From: Pelagomonas calceolata
Taxonomy: Eukaryota > Sar > Pelagophyceae > Pelagomonadales > Pelagomonadaceae
Assembly (NCBI GenBank): GCA_918797485.1
Contig: CAKKNE010000002.1
Location: forward strand, 5,856,501-5,920,500
DNA length: 64,000 nucleotides
Direction: 5' to 3'
Shown: piece by piece, positions 40,486 through 49,589 of the stretch
Layout of the letters: each line of letters begins with the position of its first letter
Position numbering within the stretch: position 1 is the first letter of the stretch
Position numbers and translations under genes: made by a program
The notes under the pieces: generated by a model
Databases searched by the model: none
What the model was told of the DNA's origin: nothing
What the model saw: only the letters and a program-made list of their open reading frames with translations

Positions 40486-41098
40486 TCAGCAGAACCAGTT
40501 CTTGTACGACGCGCACCAGGCGATCATGCGGTCGTACCGCTCGACCGCTGACGCGGCCTTGGCCCGCCGCGCGCGCAGGCCCTTCACTTTTCTGTTAATT
40601 TCGATGCCCTTGTCGACGCAGAGCGATCGCTCGTCCCCGGCCGTCGCATAGAGGCAGCGGCGGTCGATTTGAGCTCGCAACTTGGTGACCGCCTTGAACT
40701 CTCCATCGAAGACTTTGAGCCGTTCCGACTCCACGTCGCGGAGCGACTCGTAGGAGAACATCATCTCCTGGGCGCTTCGATACATGATCGCAAGTACTTC
40801 GTCGCACTTTCCGAGGAAGGTGGAGATGAGGTCCGAGACGACGGCCCGGTCGAAGGCGCGCCTGTGAAACAAATCGTAGCTGAGCCAGCTCGATGGCGCG
40901 CGATTTCCACGCAGAGGCGCGCTCGATCTTCGCGAGGCCCCAGTCGAGGACGGCGCCGAGGCCGCGCGACGGCTTCTGCGGGACGTAGGCGACGACGCCC
41001 GCCGGCGCGGCGAGCGCGCACGACCGCGGGCTCAGTTCCGTCGACGACAGCAAAACTATGGCGACGAGCGCAACGCCGCGGAGGCGTAAGGCATTCAT
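40486..41098 (-). CDS. Secreted or plastid-targeted helical protein of unknown function
   Basis: Exons 40923-41098 and 40486-40861 give 183 residues. The start at 41098 gives a leader (MNALRLRGVALVAIVLLSS) with a possible transit region (CALAAPAGVVAYVPQ). The mature part is helical with KCDEVLAIMYRSAQEMMFSYESL, and a Cys-containing C-terminus (WCASYKNWFC). No family was recognised. Splicing out the small introner gives KIERAFDRAVVSDL. Confidence 0.6.
40862..40914. mobile_element. Introner element, short, in the secreted-protein gene
   Basis: At 53 bp it is the smallest copy. It runs from CTGTGAAACAAATCG to CGATTTCCACGCAG, with a perfect duplication AGGCGCGC at 40854-40861 and 40915-40922. 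On the coding strand the duplication is GCGCGCCT, so the 5' site is GC. The intron is 40862-40922 (61 bp). Confidence 0.85.
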
Positions 41099-41517
41099 AT
41101 TGCCTGAAACCGCCAAGCCTTGATTTCGAGATTAATCGTTGCTCAGAAGGAGTACTTAAGCGGTCACGAACGCTAGACTAACTCGTGCGCCGGCGAAGCT
41201 GCGTACAAGGAGAAACGCTCAAAAGGGCAATTTAAACCCCTATCGTTGCTCAGACGGCCGCGGTTAGATTGAGCGGGCCGAACTTCTGATGATTTTACGT
41301 TCCCTCGGACTGAGTCTTAAGATTGTGCCTCTACTGGCGGCTTAAGGTGGCGTGAAAACTCAGGCTACGTGCTAGTGTCTTACAGCCCGCTAGCTAATTC
41401 TCCCGAGAGCAGCCACCAGCGAAGCGAGCCAAGCAGGAGTCTGAGGCATCGCGCACTTGGACGGTAGCGTGGGCTGCTCGCGACGCACACAGGAAGCTCC
41501 GCTGCTGCTCAATCGCG
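41099..41517. promoter_or_regulatory. Divergent intergenic region
   Basis: This 419-bp gap holds a good CTAG-bounded motif copy (41371-41394) and short imperfect repeats including GTTGCTCAGA at 41128 and 41245. No RNA gene was seen. Confidence 0.4.
41371..41394 (+). repeat. CTAG-bounded intergenic motif
   Basis: GCTAGTGTCTTACAG...CGCTAGC is one of the best-conserved copies, between divergent genes. Confidence 0.75.
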
Positions 41518-42837
41518 ATGCCTAACACATCTGTCCGCCTTCTCTGCAGCATCGCAGCTGCCGCTGCGCTCGCGGCGCCGCGCTGCGCCAGGCCAACGCA
41601 GACGAAGCTCGCCGCGGCGACGGCCGACCCCGCCGTCGCGTCGCGCGAGGCTTTTGATGACGTCGTCCAGAAGACGTACGGTCGCTACCCGGTCACGATT
41701 GTCCGCGGCAGCGGCTGCGAATTGGAAGACGACGCCGGGCGGACGTACCTGGACTTCGTGGCGGGCATCAGCACCTGCTGCCTGGGCCACGGCGACCAGC
41801 GCCTCGTCGACGCGATCACGAAACAGATCCAGGAGGTGCACCACGTGAGCAACCTGTACTACATCCCGAACCAGGGGGCCCTGGCGGCGTGGCTCGTCAA
41901 GAACACGGCCGGCCTCGACAAGGCCTTCTTCTGCAACTCCGGGGGCGAGGCCAACGAGGCCGCCATCAAGCTCTCCCTGAAGCACGCGGTCCAGGAGCGA
42001 GGCCTCAAGGACCCCGTCATCCTCACGGCCTACGGCTCCTTCCACGGGCGCACCATGGCCACGATCAGCGCGACGGCGCAGCCCAAGTACCACGGGCCCG
42101 AAGGGTGCTGGCAGGTGAAGGGCCTCGCGGAGCACTTCGAGTTCAACGATATCGCGTCGCTCGAGGCGGCGTTCGAGAAGCACGAGGTCGCGGCGATCCT
42201 GGTGGAGCCGATCCAGGGCGAGGGCGGCGTGCGCGTCGGGACGCAAGAATTCCTGCAGAAGGCGAGGGAGCTCTGCGACGCGTCGGGCGCGCTCCTCGTC
42301 TTCGACGAGGTCCAGTGCGGCGTCGGCCGCACGGGCCGGCTCTGGGGCCACGAGCACGTTAATGTAATACCGGACGTGCTCACGTGCGCCAAGGCCCTGG
42401 GCGGCGGCGTGCCGATCGGGGCCATGCTCTGCGCGGACAAGGCGAACGTCTTCGCGCCGGGCGACCACGCGACGACGTACGGCGGCAACCCCCTCGCCTG
42501 CGCCGCCGCGCTGGCCGTCGCGAGGGCCGTCGACGACGACGGCCTCGTCGCGAACGCGGCCGCGCGCGGCGCGCAGCTCGAGGCGGGCCTCCGCGCCATG
42601 GGCGACAAGTACGCGGGGAAAATCACGGAGGTCCGGGGCCGCGGCCTGCTGCTGGGCCTGGAACTCTCGTCGGAGCTGGGCGGCGCGGCGAAGTTCGTCC
42701 AGGCCGCCGCGGACCGCGGGCTCCTGCTCGTGCCGGCCGGCGCGGACGTCGTGCGCTTCGTGCCGCCACTCGTCGTCAAGGCCGAGCAGGTCGACGCCGC
42801 GCTCGGGATCCTCGAGGAGTGCCTCGCCGAGGCCTGA
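41518..42837 (+). CDS. argD: Acetylornithine aminotransferase, plastid-type
   Basis: This single-exon 439-residue protein begins with a secretory/plastid leader (MPNTSVRLLCSIAAAAALA). It then follows the class III PLP aminotransferase pattern: ISTCCLGHGD, FCNSGGEANEAAIKL, SFHGRTMATISATAQ, the cofactor Asp in LLVFDEVQCGVGRTG, and the PLP lysine in LTCAKALGGGVPIGAM, then HATTYGGNPLACAAAL. The ArgD group converts N-acetylglutamate semialdehyde to N-acetylornithine in arginine synthesis. Ornithine aminotransferase and GABA transaminase are related but less similar. Confidence 0.88.
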   Translation: MPNTSVRLLCSIAAAAALAAPRCARPTQTKLAAATADPAVASREAFDDVVQKTYGRYPVTIVRGSGCELEDDAGRTYLDFVAGISTCCLGHGDQRLVDAITKQIQEVHHVSNLYYIPNQGALAAWLVKNTAGLDKAFFCNSGGEANEAAIKLSLKHAVQERGLKDPVILTAYGSFHGRTMATISATAQPKYHGPEGCWQVKGLAEHFEFNDIASLEAAFEKHEVAAILVEPIQGEGGVRVGTQEFLQKARELCDASGALLVFDEVQCGVGRTGRLWGHEHVNVIPDVLTCAKALGGGVPIGAMLCADKANVFAPGDHATTYGGNPLACAAALAVARAVDDDGLVANAAARGAQLEAGLRAMGDKYAGKITEVRGRGLLLGLELSSELGGAAKFVQAAADRGLLLVPAGADVVRFVPPLVVKAEQVDAALGILEECLAEA

Positions 42838-43677
42838 GGTAACGTACTCTAGATATTATTCCGCCCCACCTCGTCGGCGATCTTACTAGATATTATTCCG
42901 CCCCACCTCGTCGGCGATCGCGGCCGCGACTTCGCGGGGCGACCAGTTCTTGCGGGGCGGCCGCGGCGCCGCCGCGGGCCGGCCCTGAAACGCGGAATTC
43001 TTTTTCCGACGCGGTAGGTCCGCGTTCTTCTTCCCGGGCCGGCCGGGCCGCCTCGTGTCGATGGGCGGCTGCCGCGTCTCGACGTAGTGCCGCACTTCGC
43101 GCGCGGCGACGTACCTCGCGCGCGCCGGCCTGCGCGGCTCGGAAGTCGCCACGATGGAGCAATTACTGTGCGCACGCGCGGACGTCTTGGTCATGTGCGC
43201 CCGGCGCGAGGGCTGCGCGTGCGGGCGGGGCCTGAAGTCCGGGTTCGTGGCCGCGATCCACGCGCACCGTGGTATGAGCGGGCTGTCGACGCAAGTGAAT
43301 CAGAAGGGCGGCATTTGGAACTACGTCGAAGAACCGGGCTGGGACCTTCGGGCGGCGAGCCGCGTTCCGATGTAGGGCCGCGGCCCCGGAAGGGCGGCCG
43401 TCGCCGCGACGACAGGCGCGCGCGCCGGCGAACTAGCTCGTCGCCATCCCCGGGCACTATTCGTCACCCGGCCCGCGCGTAAAGAGTGGATCTCGAAACG
43501 TGAAGTGCGACGCGTAGCGAGAGTATCGTCTAATCCAGTAATTGAGCTAGTTATAACCCACTAGATTTTCTGGACGCTCGACGCGCTGCTGCTGCTGAGA
43601 CAGACGCAGCCGCACGGCCGGCAACCACCTCACGCAGTCTGACCGCCGCGCACACAAAAAGGGCTGCCCGGGCAGCG
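42838..43677. other. Intergenic region with tandem duplication and unassigned ORFs
   Basis: Directly after the argD stop is a 37-bp tandem duplication (42849-42885 and 42886-42921). The minus strand is open for 102 codons (42886-43194; basic, with an AT-hook-like RRPGRPGKK and the end SPREVAAAIADEVG). The plus strand is open for 73 codons (43154-43375; CARREGCACGRG). Neither has a clear family. The minus frame is the more protein-like and may be a small DNA-binding protein or a pseudogene. A degenerate CTAG-bounded motif lies at 43546-43564. Confidence 0.35.
42849..42921. repeat. 37-bp tandem duplication
   Basis: Two copies start CTAGATATTATTCCGCCCCA and run through ACCTCGTCGGCGATC. The second merges into the minus-strand ORF, encoding its last residues (DEVGRNNI). 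Confidence 0.8.
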
Positions 43678-45726
43678 ATGGCGGCCCAGCTCAGTGCGGC
43701 GGAGGCCGACAAAGAGATCAGGGACTTAATGAGAGCCCTCGAGGACCTGAAGACCCAGCCCCAGCCCTGCCTGCCCTGCTTCGAGCCGCCCGCATTAGAT
43801 CTGAAGGACCTCGAGGACGGCTCGAGCTGCTTCGAACGCGACACATATACTATTCGTCATGCAGTGTTTGATTGGACGGTCGACTTAGAAAAGAGGCGCA
43901 TCGAGGGCACGGTCACCTTGTCGGCGACGCGGTGTCAGACGCGGTCTCACCACGAACCGACGCAGCTGCGGCTCGACGCGCACCGCGCGATGACGGTCGA
44001 GTCGATCCGGTGGCGGCTCATGAGCCTGGACTTCGAGAAGACGCGGTGGGGCGACGTCGGCGACGAGATTGTCGTAGAGATGCCCGACGACTTCCGGGAA
44101 GGCGACGTCACCATCACCTACGGCACGACGGGCGGGCCCGCGTCGACGTGGCTCCGGCCGAAGCAGGGCGGCCCGGCCCTCTACGCGACGGGCCAGTGCT
44201 GCGCGAACCGGGCGCTCTTCCCCTGCTTCGACATTCCCTCGCAGCGATTCACCTGGGCCGCGTCCATCCGAGTCAAGGACGAGTACAACGTAGTCGCCGC
44301 GGCCGAGAAGAAGGGCGAACGCGTCGAGGGCGGCTGGCGCGTCTGCAGGTTCGAGATGGCCACGCCCGTGCCCTCGTACTTAGTCGCCGTGGCCATTGGC
44401 GTTCTGGAGAAGAGGGACGTCGGGCCGCGGTCGACGCTCTACGCGCATCCCTCGACGATGGAAGCCGCGGAAGAGGAGCTCCGGGGCGTACCCGAAAAGT
44501 ACCTCACGGCCGCCGAGACCATGTTCGGGCCCTACGCCTGGGGCCGCTTCGACGTGGTCGTCATGCCCCGGGCCTTCGCTCGCAGCAGCGTGGCGCACCC
44601 GAACCTCACGTTCCTGGCGCCCTCGGTGATCGTCGGGGACGGCTCGCTCGCCTACACCGTGGCCCACGAGGTCGCCGCCACCTATTTCGGGGCGCTGGTG
44701 ACGAACGCGTCCTGGGCCGAGTGCTTCCTGAACGAAGGGCTCGCGACGTACGCCTCCCGGCGGCTGACGTACGAGGTCGACGGCGCCGCGCTCGCGGACC
44801 TCGAGGCGCGGGTCGGGAGGCGATTGCTCGAGCACGAGATCAACCTGGTGCAGTCCGAGGAGAGCGGCGGGCTGTTCTCGCGGCTCCGCGTGCCCATCAA
44901 CTACGGCGTCGACCCCGACGACACGAACACCGACGTGCCGTACGAGAAGGGCTTCGCCTTTTTGTGCGCCATGCGCGACGCCGTCGTCGACTCCTTCCAC
45001 CCCGTCCGGTACAGCGAGGACCAGAAGCGGGCGGCTTTGGATCCGTTCCTCGAGTCCTACGTCCGGGCGTTCGCGAAGAAATCCATCTATGCGGAGGACT
45101 TCGTCGGGCACTTCGTCAAGGTGCACAAACGGGCCGCGCTCCAGGTCGACTTCCCGCGGTGGCTCGACGGCGCGGGCGTGCCCCCGTACGAACCCGAGAC
45201 GCCCGCCTGCGACGCGTCGATCGCCGCCTGCGAGGCCGCGGTCGACCGCATCCAGACCGACGGGATGCGGGTCGGCCAGCTGTGGCGGACGTGGCCGACG
45301 CCGCAACGGGCCTACTTGCTGGATCTGCTGTGCGGCACGCCGCCGGAGGACGACGCCGCGCCGCCCGCGCAGTTGTACGCGTTCTGCCGGGCGGCGGGCC
45401 TCTCCGATTCGAGGAACGGCGAGCTCACGATGCGCTGGGCGCTCTTGGTGTTGCGGGACCGCCTCGAACTGAAGGACGAGGACGTCGAGCGCCACTTGCA
45501 GCTGACCGCGAGGCAAAAATTCGTGCTGCCGGTCTTCCGCGCCCTGGCGGCGCTCGAGCCGGAGCGCGCGGTGAACTGCCTGTTCAAGATCGGGTTGGGG
45601 CTGGAGGACCGGCTCCGGCGGAAGCTCGACCGCGTCGTCGAGGCGGACCCCGACACGCTCGCGGACGCGAAGAAGAAGGGGGTCTTCGCGAAGCTCTGCG
45701 AGATGCACGACAAGGGGTTGTTGTGA
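43678..45726 (+). CDS. M1/leukotriene-A4-hydrolase-like aminopeptidase homologue missing a zinc ligand
   Basis: This single-exon 682-residue protein has an N-terminal beta domain, a catalytic-like domain and an LTA4H-type C-terminal helical domain (MRWALLVLRDRLEL, ARQKFVLPVFRALAAL). In the active site the family HExxH reads HEVAA (residues 330-334), so the second zinc histidine is Ala. The third ligand Glu is kept in FLNEG (Glu353). The upstream GGMEN exopeptidase motif is replaced by SSVAH (VMPRAFARSSVAHPNLTF). The frame is open and codon use even throughout, so this is not an obvious frameshift. It is most likely a pseudoenzyme or has changed chemistry. Confidence 0.8.
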   Translation: MAAQLSAAEADKEIRDLMRALEDLKTQPQPCLPCFEPPALDLKDLEDGSSCFERDTYTIRHAVFDWTVDLEKRRIEGTVTLSATRCQTRSHHEPTQLRLDAHRAMTVESIRWRLMSLDFEKTRWGDVGDEIVVEMPDDFREGDVTITYGTTGGPASTWLRPKQGGPALYATGQCCANRALFPCFDIPSQRFTWAASIRVKDEYNVVAAAEKKGERVEGGWRVCRFEMATPVPSYLVAVAIGVLEKRDVGPRSTLYAHPSTMEAAEEELRGVPEKYLTAAETMFGPYAWGRFDVVVMPRAFARSSVAHPNLTFLAPSVIVGDGSLAYTVAHEVAATYFGALVTNASWAECFLNEGLATYASRRLTYEVDGAALADLEARVGRRLLEHEINLVQSEESGGLFSRLRVPINYGVDPDDTNTDVPYEKGFAFLCAMRDAVVDSFHPVRYSEDQKRAALDPFLESYVRAFAKKSIYAEDFVGHFVKVHKRAALQVDFPRWLDGAGVPPYEPETPACDASIAACEAAVDRIQTDGMRVGQLWRTWPTPQRAYLLDLLCGTPPEDDAAPPAQLYAFCRAAGLSDSRNGELTMRWALLVLRDRLELKDEDVERHLQLTARQKFVLPVFRALAALEPERAVNCLFKIGLGLEDRLRRKLDRVVEADPDTLADAKKKGVFAKLCEMHDKGLL

Positions 45727-45789
45727 GTACTAGTAACTGTGTTTGGTCTTATCGACGCGCGCCTCCGCGTTTAGGAAATCCAGATTGGT

Positions 45790-45890
45790 ACGGTGTGCTA
45801 GGACTAGTGGGCGGAGCCCCTGCGTTTGGAGTATTGTTACGGTGCTAGCACTAGCGGGCGGAGCCCCTGGGGGGGAGACACCCCTGCGTT
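45790..45890 (+). repeat. GACTAGTGGGCGG repeat, two tandem-like copies
   Basis: The first copy is GTGCTAGGACTAGTGGGCGG followed by AGCCCCTG. The second, after GTTACG, begins GTGCTAGCACTAGCGGGCGG. The intervening CTGCGTT is repeated with AGGAAATCC nearby. Confidence 0.7.
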
Positions 45891-45901
45891 AGGAAATCCG
45901 C

Positions 45902-45925
45902 GCTAGCGGCCTGTAAGACACTAGG
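45902..45925 (-). repeat. CTAG-bounded intergenic motif, consensus copy
   Basis: It reads GCTAGCGGCC then TGTAAGACACTAGG, identical over the core to 54659 and (in reverse complement) 62521. Confidence 0.85.
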
Positions 45926-45991
45926 GATCTAGCAGAGCTGCCACAGCTCGCGTGGGGCAGCCCCGCGGTCGCGCGCGGCCTTTTCGAAGCG

Positions 45992-48534
45992 ATGCGCCGC
46001 GGCCGGCAGCCCCTGGTGGCCGCCGTGCTCGCGCTCACCCGGGCGGCCCGCTGCCCCGACGAGCCCTGGCTGGACTGCGGCGCCGCGCCGCCGCCGCCGC
46101 CGCCGCCCGTGGCGCCGTCCGGCGGCGACCTGTTGCCCGCGGCGGCGGACCCGCTCCTGCTGCCGCGCACGGCCGCGACGCTCGACGGCCACTCGGCGAC
46201 GACCGACGAGGCGCTGAACGCGGCGGGCGCGGCCGGCAACCACACGTCGCACTTCGTCGCGTTCCGCTGCAAGCACTCCATGGGCTACCTCCAGCGGAGC
46301 GCCCACCCCGTGCTGGGGACCAAGGTCGACGTGACGCCCTACTCGGACAAGGAGCTCTTGCCGCCCCGGGAGGCGATCTGGCGGCTGGCCCAGGCGCCGG
46401 GGGGCCTCAGCGTCCTGGAAGCGCTGGACGGCCACCACCTCCTGACGATGCACGGCCGCCTGCGGACGCCGCCCTGGATGCTCTTCGTCGTGCCGCCGGC
46501 GGCGGGCATGGACGCGACGTCCACGCCCGACGACCTGACGTTCCGCGTGGAGCTGGACGAGCGCACGCTGAAGGACGACCGGGAGCGCCGGGCCGACGGG
46601 CGGCTCTACGCCGTCGGCGCCGGGGCCTACGTGAACTGCGTCGACGGGAAGCACCTGCGGGGCCACTCGGGCGGCGCGAACCGGCGCAAGGCGGCGACGC
46701 GCGAACCGTCCACGCTACTCGAGATCTGGACGCTGTCGGCGGCGCAGGCGCGCCGCGCCGAGGCCTTCCGGGAGGCCTACGCGCCCCCTCCCAAAAAAAT
46801 CCTGCAAAAGCCGAAGAGCCCCTTCGGGCTGTTTTCCAAGCCGCTCGCCCCCCGTCCTGCAAAGAAGAAGGGCGCGGGCAGCCCGACGGAGGAGGCGCCC
46901 GTCGGCGGCCACCAGGGGCGCTGCGACGGCGCGTGCGCCGGCGAGCCGCGATCGACCGAGGGCTACTACCCGGCGGCCGTCGAGGCCTTCGCGGGCTTCG
47001 TCTGCCCGTCGGCCTTCCGCGACGCGAGCGACTGGGTCTTCGCCTGGCCCTGGCAGCACTTCTCCGAGAAGGCCTGGGTCGCGCCGACGAAGACGGCCGC
47101 CTCCTGTTTACCCCAAATTCCCGTCGTGTACGCCCACGCCAACCGGGTCCCGAAGACCGTGGACTGGGCCGTCCGGGAGCTGAAGCGGCCCTTCGTGCTG
47201 ATCAGCGGGCAGTCGGACTTTGCGGCCTCGAGGTACAAGCAGGTCCTGGGCCAGAAGCTGCTGCATCGGTGGTACGCGCAGAATGCGGACATGCAACATC
47301 GGAAGCTGCGGCCCATTCCCATCGGCCTGAACTGCTTCGAGCAGGCGCCCGAGATGAAACGCGCCCTGAAAAATATACCGGCCAAGCAGAAGAAGGTCTG
47401 GGTCAACTTCGGCAACACGCACGCGAAGCGCCGGGACGCCTGGCGCTGGTTCTGCGGGGACTTGCCCAAGACGAGCGTCGCCCCGAAGCCCTGGGCGACG
47501 TGCGAAATCAAGAAGACGAAGAACAACGTGCGGAACAACCCCCACCTCGTCGCGTACTACGGGCGCGTCGCGGCGCACCGCTACGTGGCGGCCTGTGTGG
47601 AAATCAACCAGTGCGTCGGGTGCACCCGACAATTCTTCACTAAGTCATTTCTCAGCGATGGCGCGGCCGACCTGGCTCGGACGAGCGGCGAGGAACCGGC
47701 ATCGCCACGCCATCGAGCAGGCGTCGCGTTGATGGCGTAGAGGACGAAACGACGATTCAGCACGAACGCATCGTAAAATTTGATTTCCACACAGGTGGCG
47801 GCGCCCCGCGGGAACGGCCTGGACACGCATCGGCTGTGGGAGGCCCTGTACCTGGGCTGCGTGCCCATCGTCCAGTCCGGGCCGCTCGACGCCCTGTACA
47901 AGCGCGTCGGCGCGCTGGTCGTGCGGTCCTGGACGCAGGTCACGTCCCACTTGTTGGATTCCGAGTACGATCGCCTGGTGGCGATTCAGCGGAACGCCTC
48001 GGATCTCCTCACGCCGGGCCACTGGAAGCGTTTGATCGAGAGCGACCGGCGCGCGGCGATGGACAAGTCGGCGAAGAGCAGTGACCGGGGGCGGTGCTGG
48101 GGGCTCGGGGCCGCGCCGGCGTAAAAGTAGTACTTGTGTGACGCGGCGACGCCATCGACGCGCCACTCCCATTCCTCGCGTTCGCGTCTGCTCCCGGCGA
48201 CGCAGAGCGCGGGACTTCTACGAAGTCCGGCGCGCCGAGCCCGTGCCGCGTCACCAAGGTGAACACGCCCCGCCAGCCGAGCTACCCGCGGCTGCTCGCG
48301 CGCTGCGGCGCCTTCGACTACCGGAAGCTCACCAAGGCGTACTGGTTCTGGGAGATGCGCCGCGACGACCGCGCTCGAGCGGGACCGCCGCCCGACGGCG
48401 AGGACCTGCCGCCGGCGGTGCGGGTGGCGTTCGGGCGGGGACCGGGGCGGCGGCGGCGCTTCTCCGGAAGGGGCGCCGAGGCCGGCCTCGCGAAGCTCCC
48501 GCCGTTCCTCGCGAGACACGTCGCGACAATTTGA
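45992..48534 (+). CDS. Exostosin/GT47-like glycosyltransferase with signal peptide
   Basis: Exons 45992-47584 and 47795-48080 are well supported; a third exon, 48206-48534, is proposed. An N-terminal signal-anchor region is followed by a long Pro/Ala-rich segment. The exostosin-like C-terminal half contains VYAHANRVPKTVDWAV, VLISGQSDFAASRYK, KVWVNFGNTHAKRR, and the typical NGLDTHRLWEALYLGCVPIV (joined across the introner at 47593-47794). Such enzymes add sugars to secreted glycans. Without the third exon the protein ends at 48124 (640 residues). With it, a phase-compatible splice from GTGACC (48081) to GCAG (48205) adds PSYPRLLARCGAFDYRKLTKAYWFWEM and gives 735 residues. Confidence 0.75.
47593..47794. 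mobile_element. Introner element, full-length, in the glycosyltransferase gene
   Basis: The 202-bp element runs from CTGTGTGGAAATCAACC to TTGATTTCCACACAG, with a perfect duplication GTGGCGGC at 47585-47592 and 47795-47802. Splicing from GT at 47585 gives RYVAAPRGNGLDT. The interior holds CCACGCCATCGA and TGATGGCGT, and it is nearly the same element as 53978-54166. Confidence 0.95.
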
Positions 48535-48614
48535 GTTGTGCCCTCGACGAAGCCAGAGGAGAAAACCAGCTATACGAACGCGCCCGTCGACGAGGGGCTA
48601 AAATCACAAACTAC

Positions 48615-49223
48615 TTACCCGGGGTTCGCGCCCCACTCGACCGGGTCCGCGGCGCCCGACGAGAGCTTCTGCCACGCGCTGAAGGGCACGACGGGCGGGC
48701 CCGTCTTCAGCAGCAAGACGACCTTGTCCTTCTTGACGCGGCAGCGGCACCGCGCCGGCACGATCACGTCGTACAGCTCCGGGACCAGGAGACGCTGGTT
48801 GACGCCGCCGTGCACCCGCAGGTCCAGGGACCGCTCGCCGAAGTCCGCCTGCACGGAGCCCTCGGGCAGCTCGTGGACGCCCGGCAGCGTCAGGTAGACC
48901 GTCACGCGGCCCTTGCGGTCGTCCCAATCAAAAGCGAAGGTCGTGATCGGCTCGTACGCGACCGGCTTCGGGAGCGCGACCTCCTCGGCGGCGGCGGCAT
49001 CCGCCCAGCCGCCCGCGGCGTCCGCGAGCTTCAGGAACGTCTGCGCGTCCTCCAGTGTTCGTCGCTCGGAGACCTCGATCCTTTGGTCGGCCTCGAGGAC
49101 GCGCCCCGTCGGCTCGGCGTCGGGGCCGGGGCCAGTCCGGACGTCCGTCTTTGATCGGACCACGTATGCGTACTTCGCGACGTCCGGACGTCCTTCCGTC
49201 CAGCGGGTGTAGAGGCCTGACAT
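48615..49223 (-). CDS. CS-domain (p23/CacyBP-like) protein
   Basis: This 202-residue protein begins with an SH3-like or small beta region (YAYVVRSKTDVRTGPG). Residues about 90-180 form a CS domain (ITTFAFDWDDRKGRVTVYLTL, VQADFGERSLDLRVHG, RVKKDKVVLLLK) and a WQKL tail, closest to CacyBP/SIP and p23-type HSP90 co-chaperones. It probably binds HSP90 or a ubiquitin ligase. The start at 49223 is supported by the length of the N-terminal domain. Confidence 0.75.
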   Translation of the reverse strand: MSGLYTRWTEGRPDVAKYAYVVRSKTDVRTGPGPDAEPTGRVLEADQRIEVSERRTLEDAQTFLKLADAAGGWADAAAAEEVALPKPVAYEPITTFAFDWDDRKGRVTVYLTLPGVHELPEGSVQADFGERSLDLRVHGGVNQRLLVPELYDVIVPARCRCRVKKDKVVLLLKTGPPVVPFSAWQKLSSGAADPVEWGANPG

Positions 49224-49589
49224 GTCTTTTTTTGACGATGTCGAGCAAGAGTATCCCCGCCTACACGGACGTGGGCCTAGATTCGCAAGACTAGGTACTT
49301 TTTTTTGTGTGCTGCTGTGCGGTGCTTAGAAGTCTGTGTGCGTGCCACACACGTGGGTGTGCGGCCTCGTAGTGCCACCAGAGCGACTGTAGTAGACTGA
49401 TCTGTACGACCGCTGCGTGCCACACCAGGCAGCCGCGAGCTGCGCAGGCTTTGGGAGGCCTGGGCTTGCTAATGCTAGGGATGCCTAGTGTCTTACCGCT
49501 AGCCCGCCCGGCTCCGCACGGCGCTCGCGTAGTTCTAGCACCGTCACAATAATCCCGCATAGCCGGTGCTGACAGACAAAACCAACGAA
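49224..49589. promoter_or_regulatory. Intergenic region between tandem minus-strand genes
   Basis: This 366-bp gap carries a CTAG-bounded motif (49484-49503) about 260 bp upstream of the CS gene start. No other feature was recognised. Confidence 0.4.
49484..49503 (+). repeat. CTAG-bounded intergenic motif, shortened
   Basis: CCTAGTGTCTTACCGCTAGC is missing about 3 bp of the core. It lies in the common orientation upstream of the minus-strand CS gene. Confidence 0.65.

Larger units (their letters stand above)
45727..45991. other. Short intergenic region with two repeats and a CTAG motif
   Basis: This spacer holds two copies of the GACTAGTGGGCGG repeat (45790-45830, 45840-45890), then the CTAG-bounded motif (45902-45925) about 67 bp before the next start. 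Confidence 0.5.

Noticed and set aside
44650-44750. Frameshift as explanation for the missing zinc ligand
   Set aside because: The frame continues without interruption on both sides and neighbouring motif residues are in register.
43872-45848. 658-codon plus-strand frame overlapping the M1 homologue
   Set aside because: Arg-rich shadow frame; the frame from 43678 matches the M1 family.
47600-47740. Peptides encoded by reading through introners
   Set aside because: They are similar only because the element is repeated, and they break conserved motifs in every gene.
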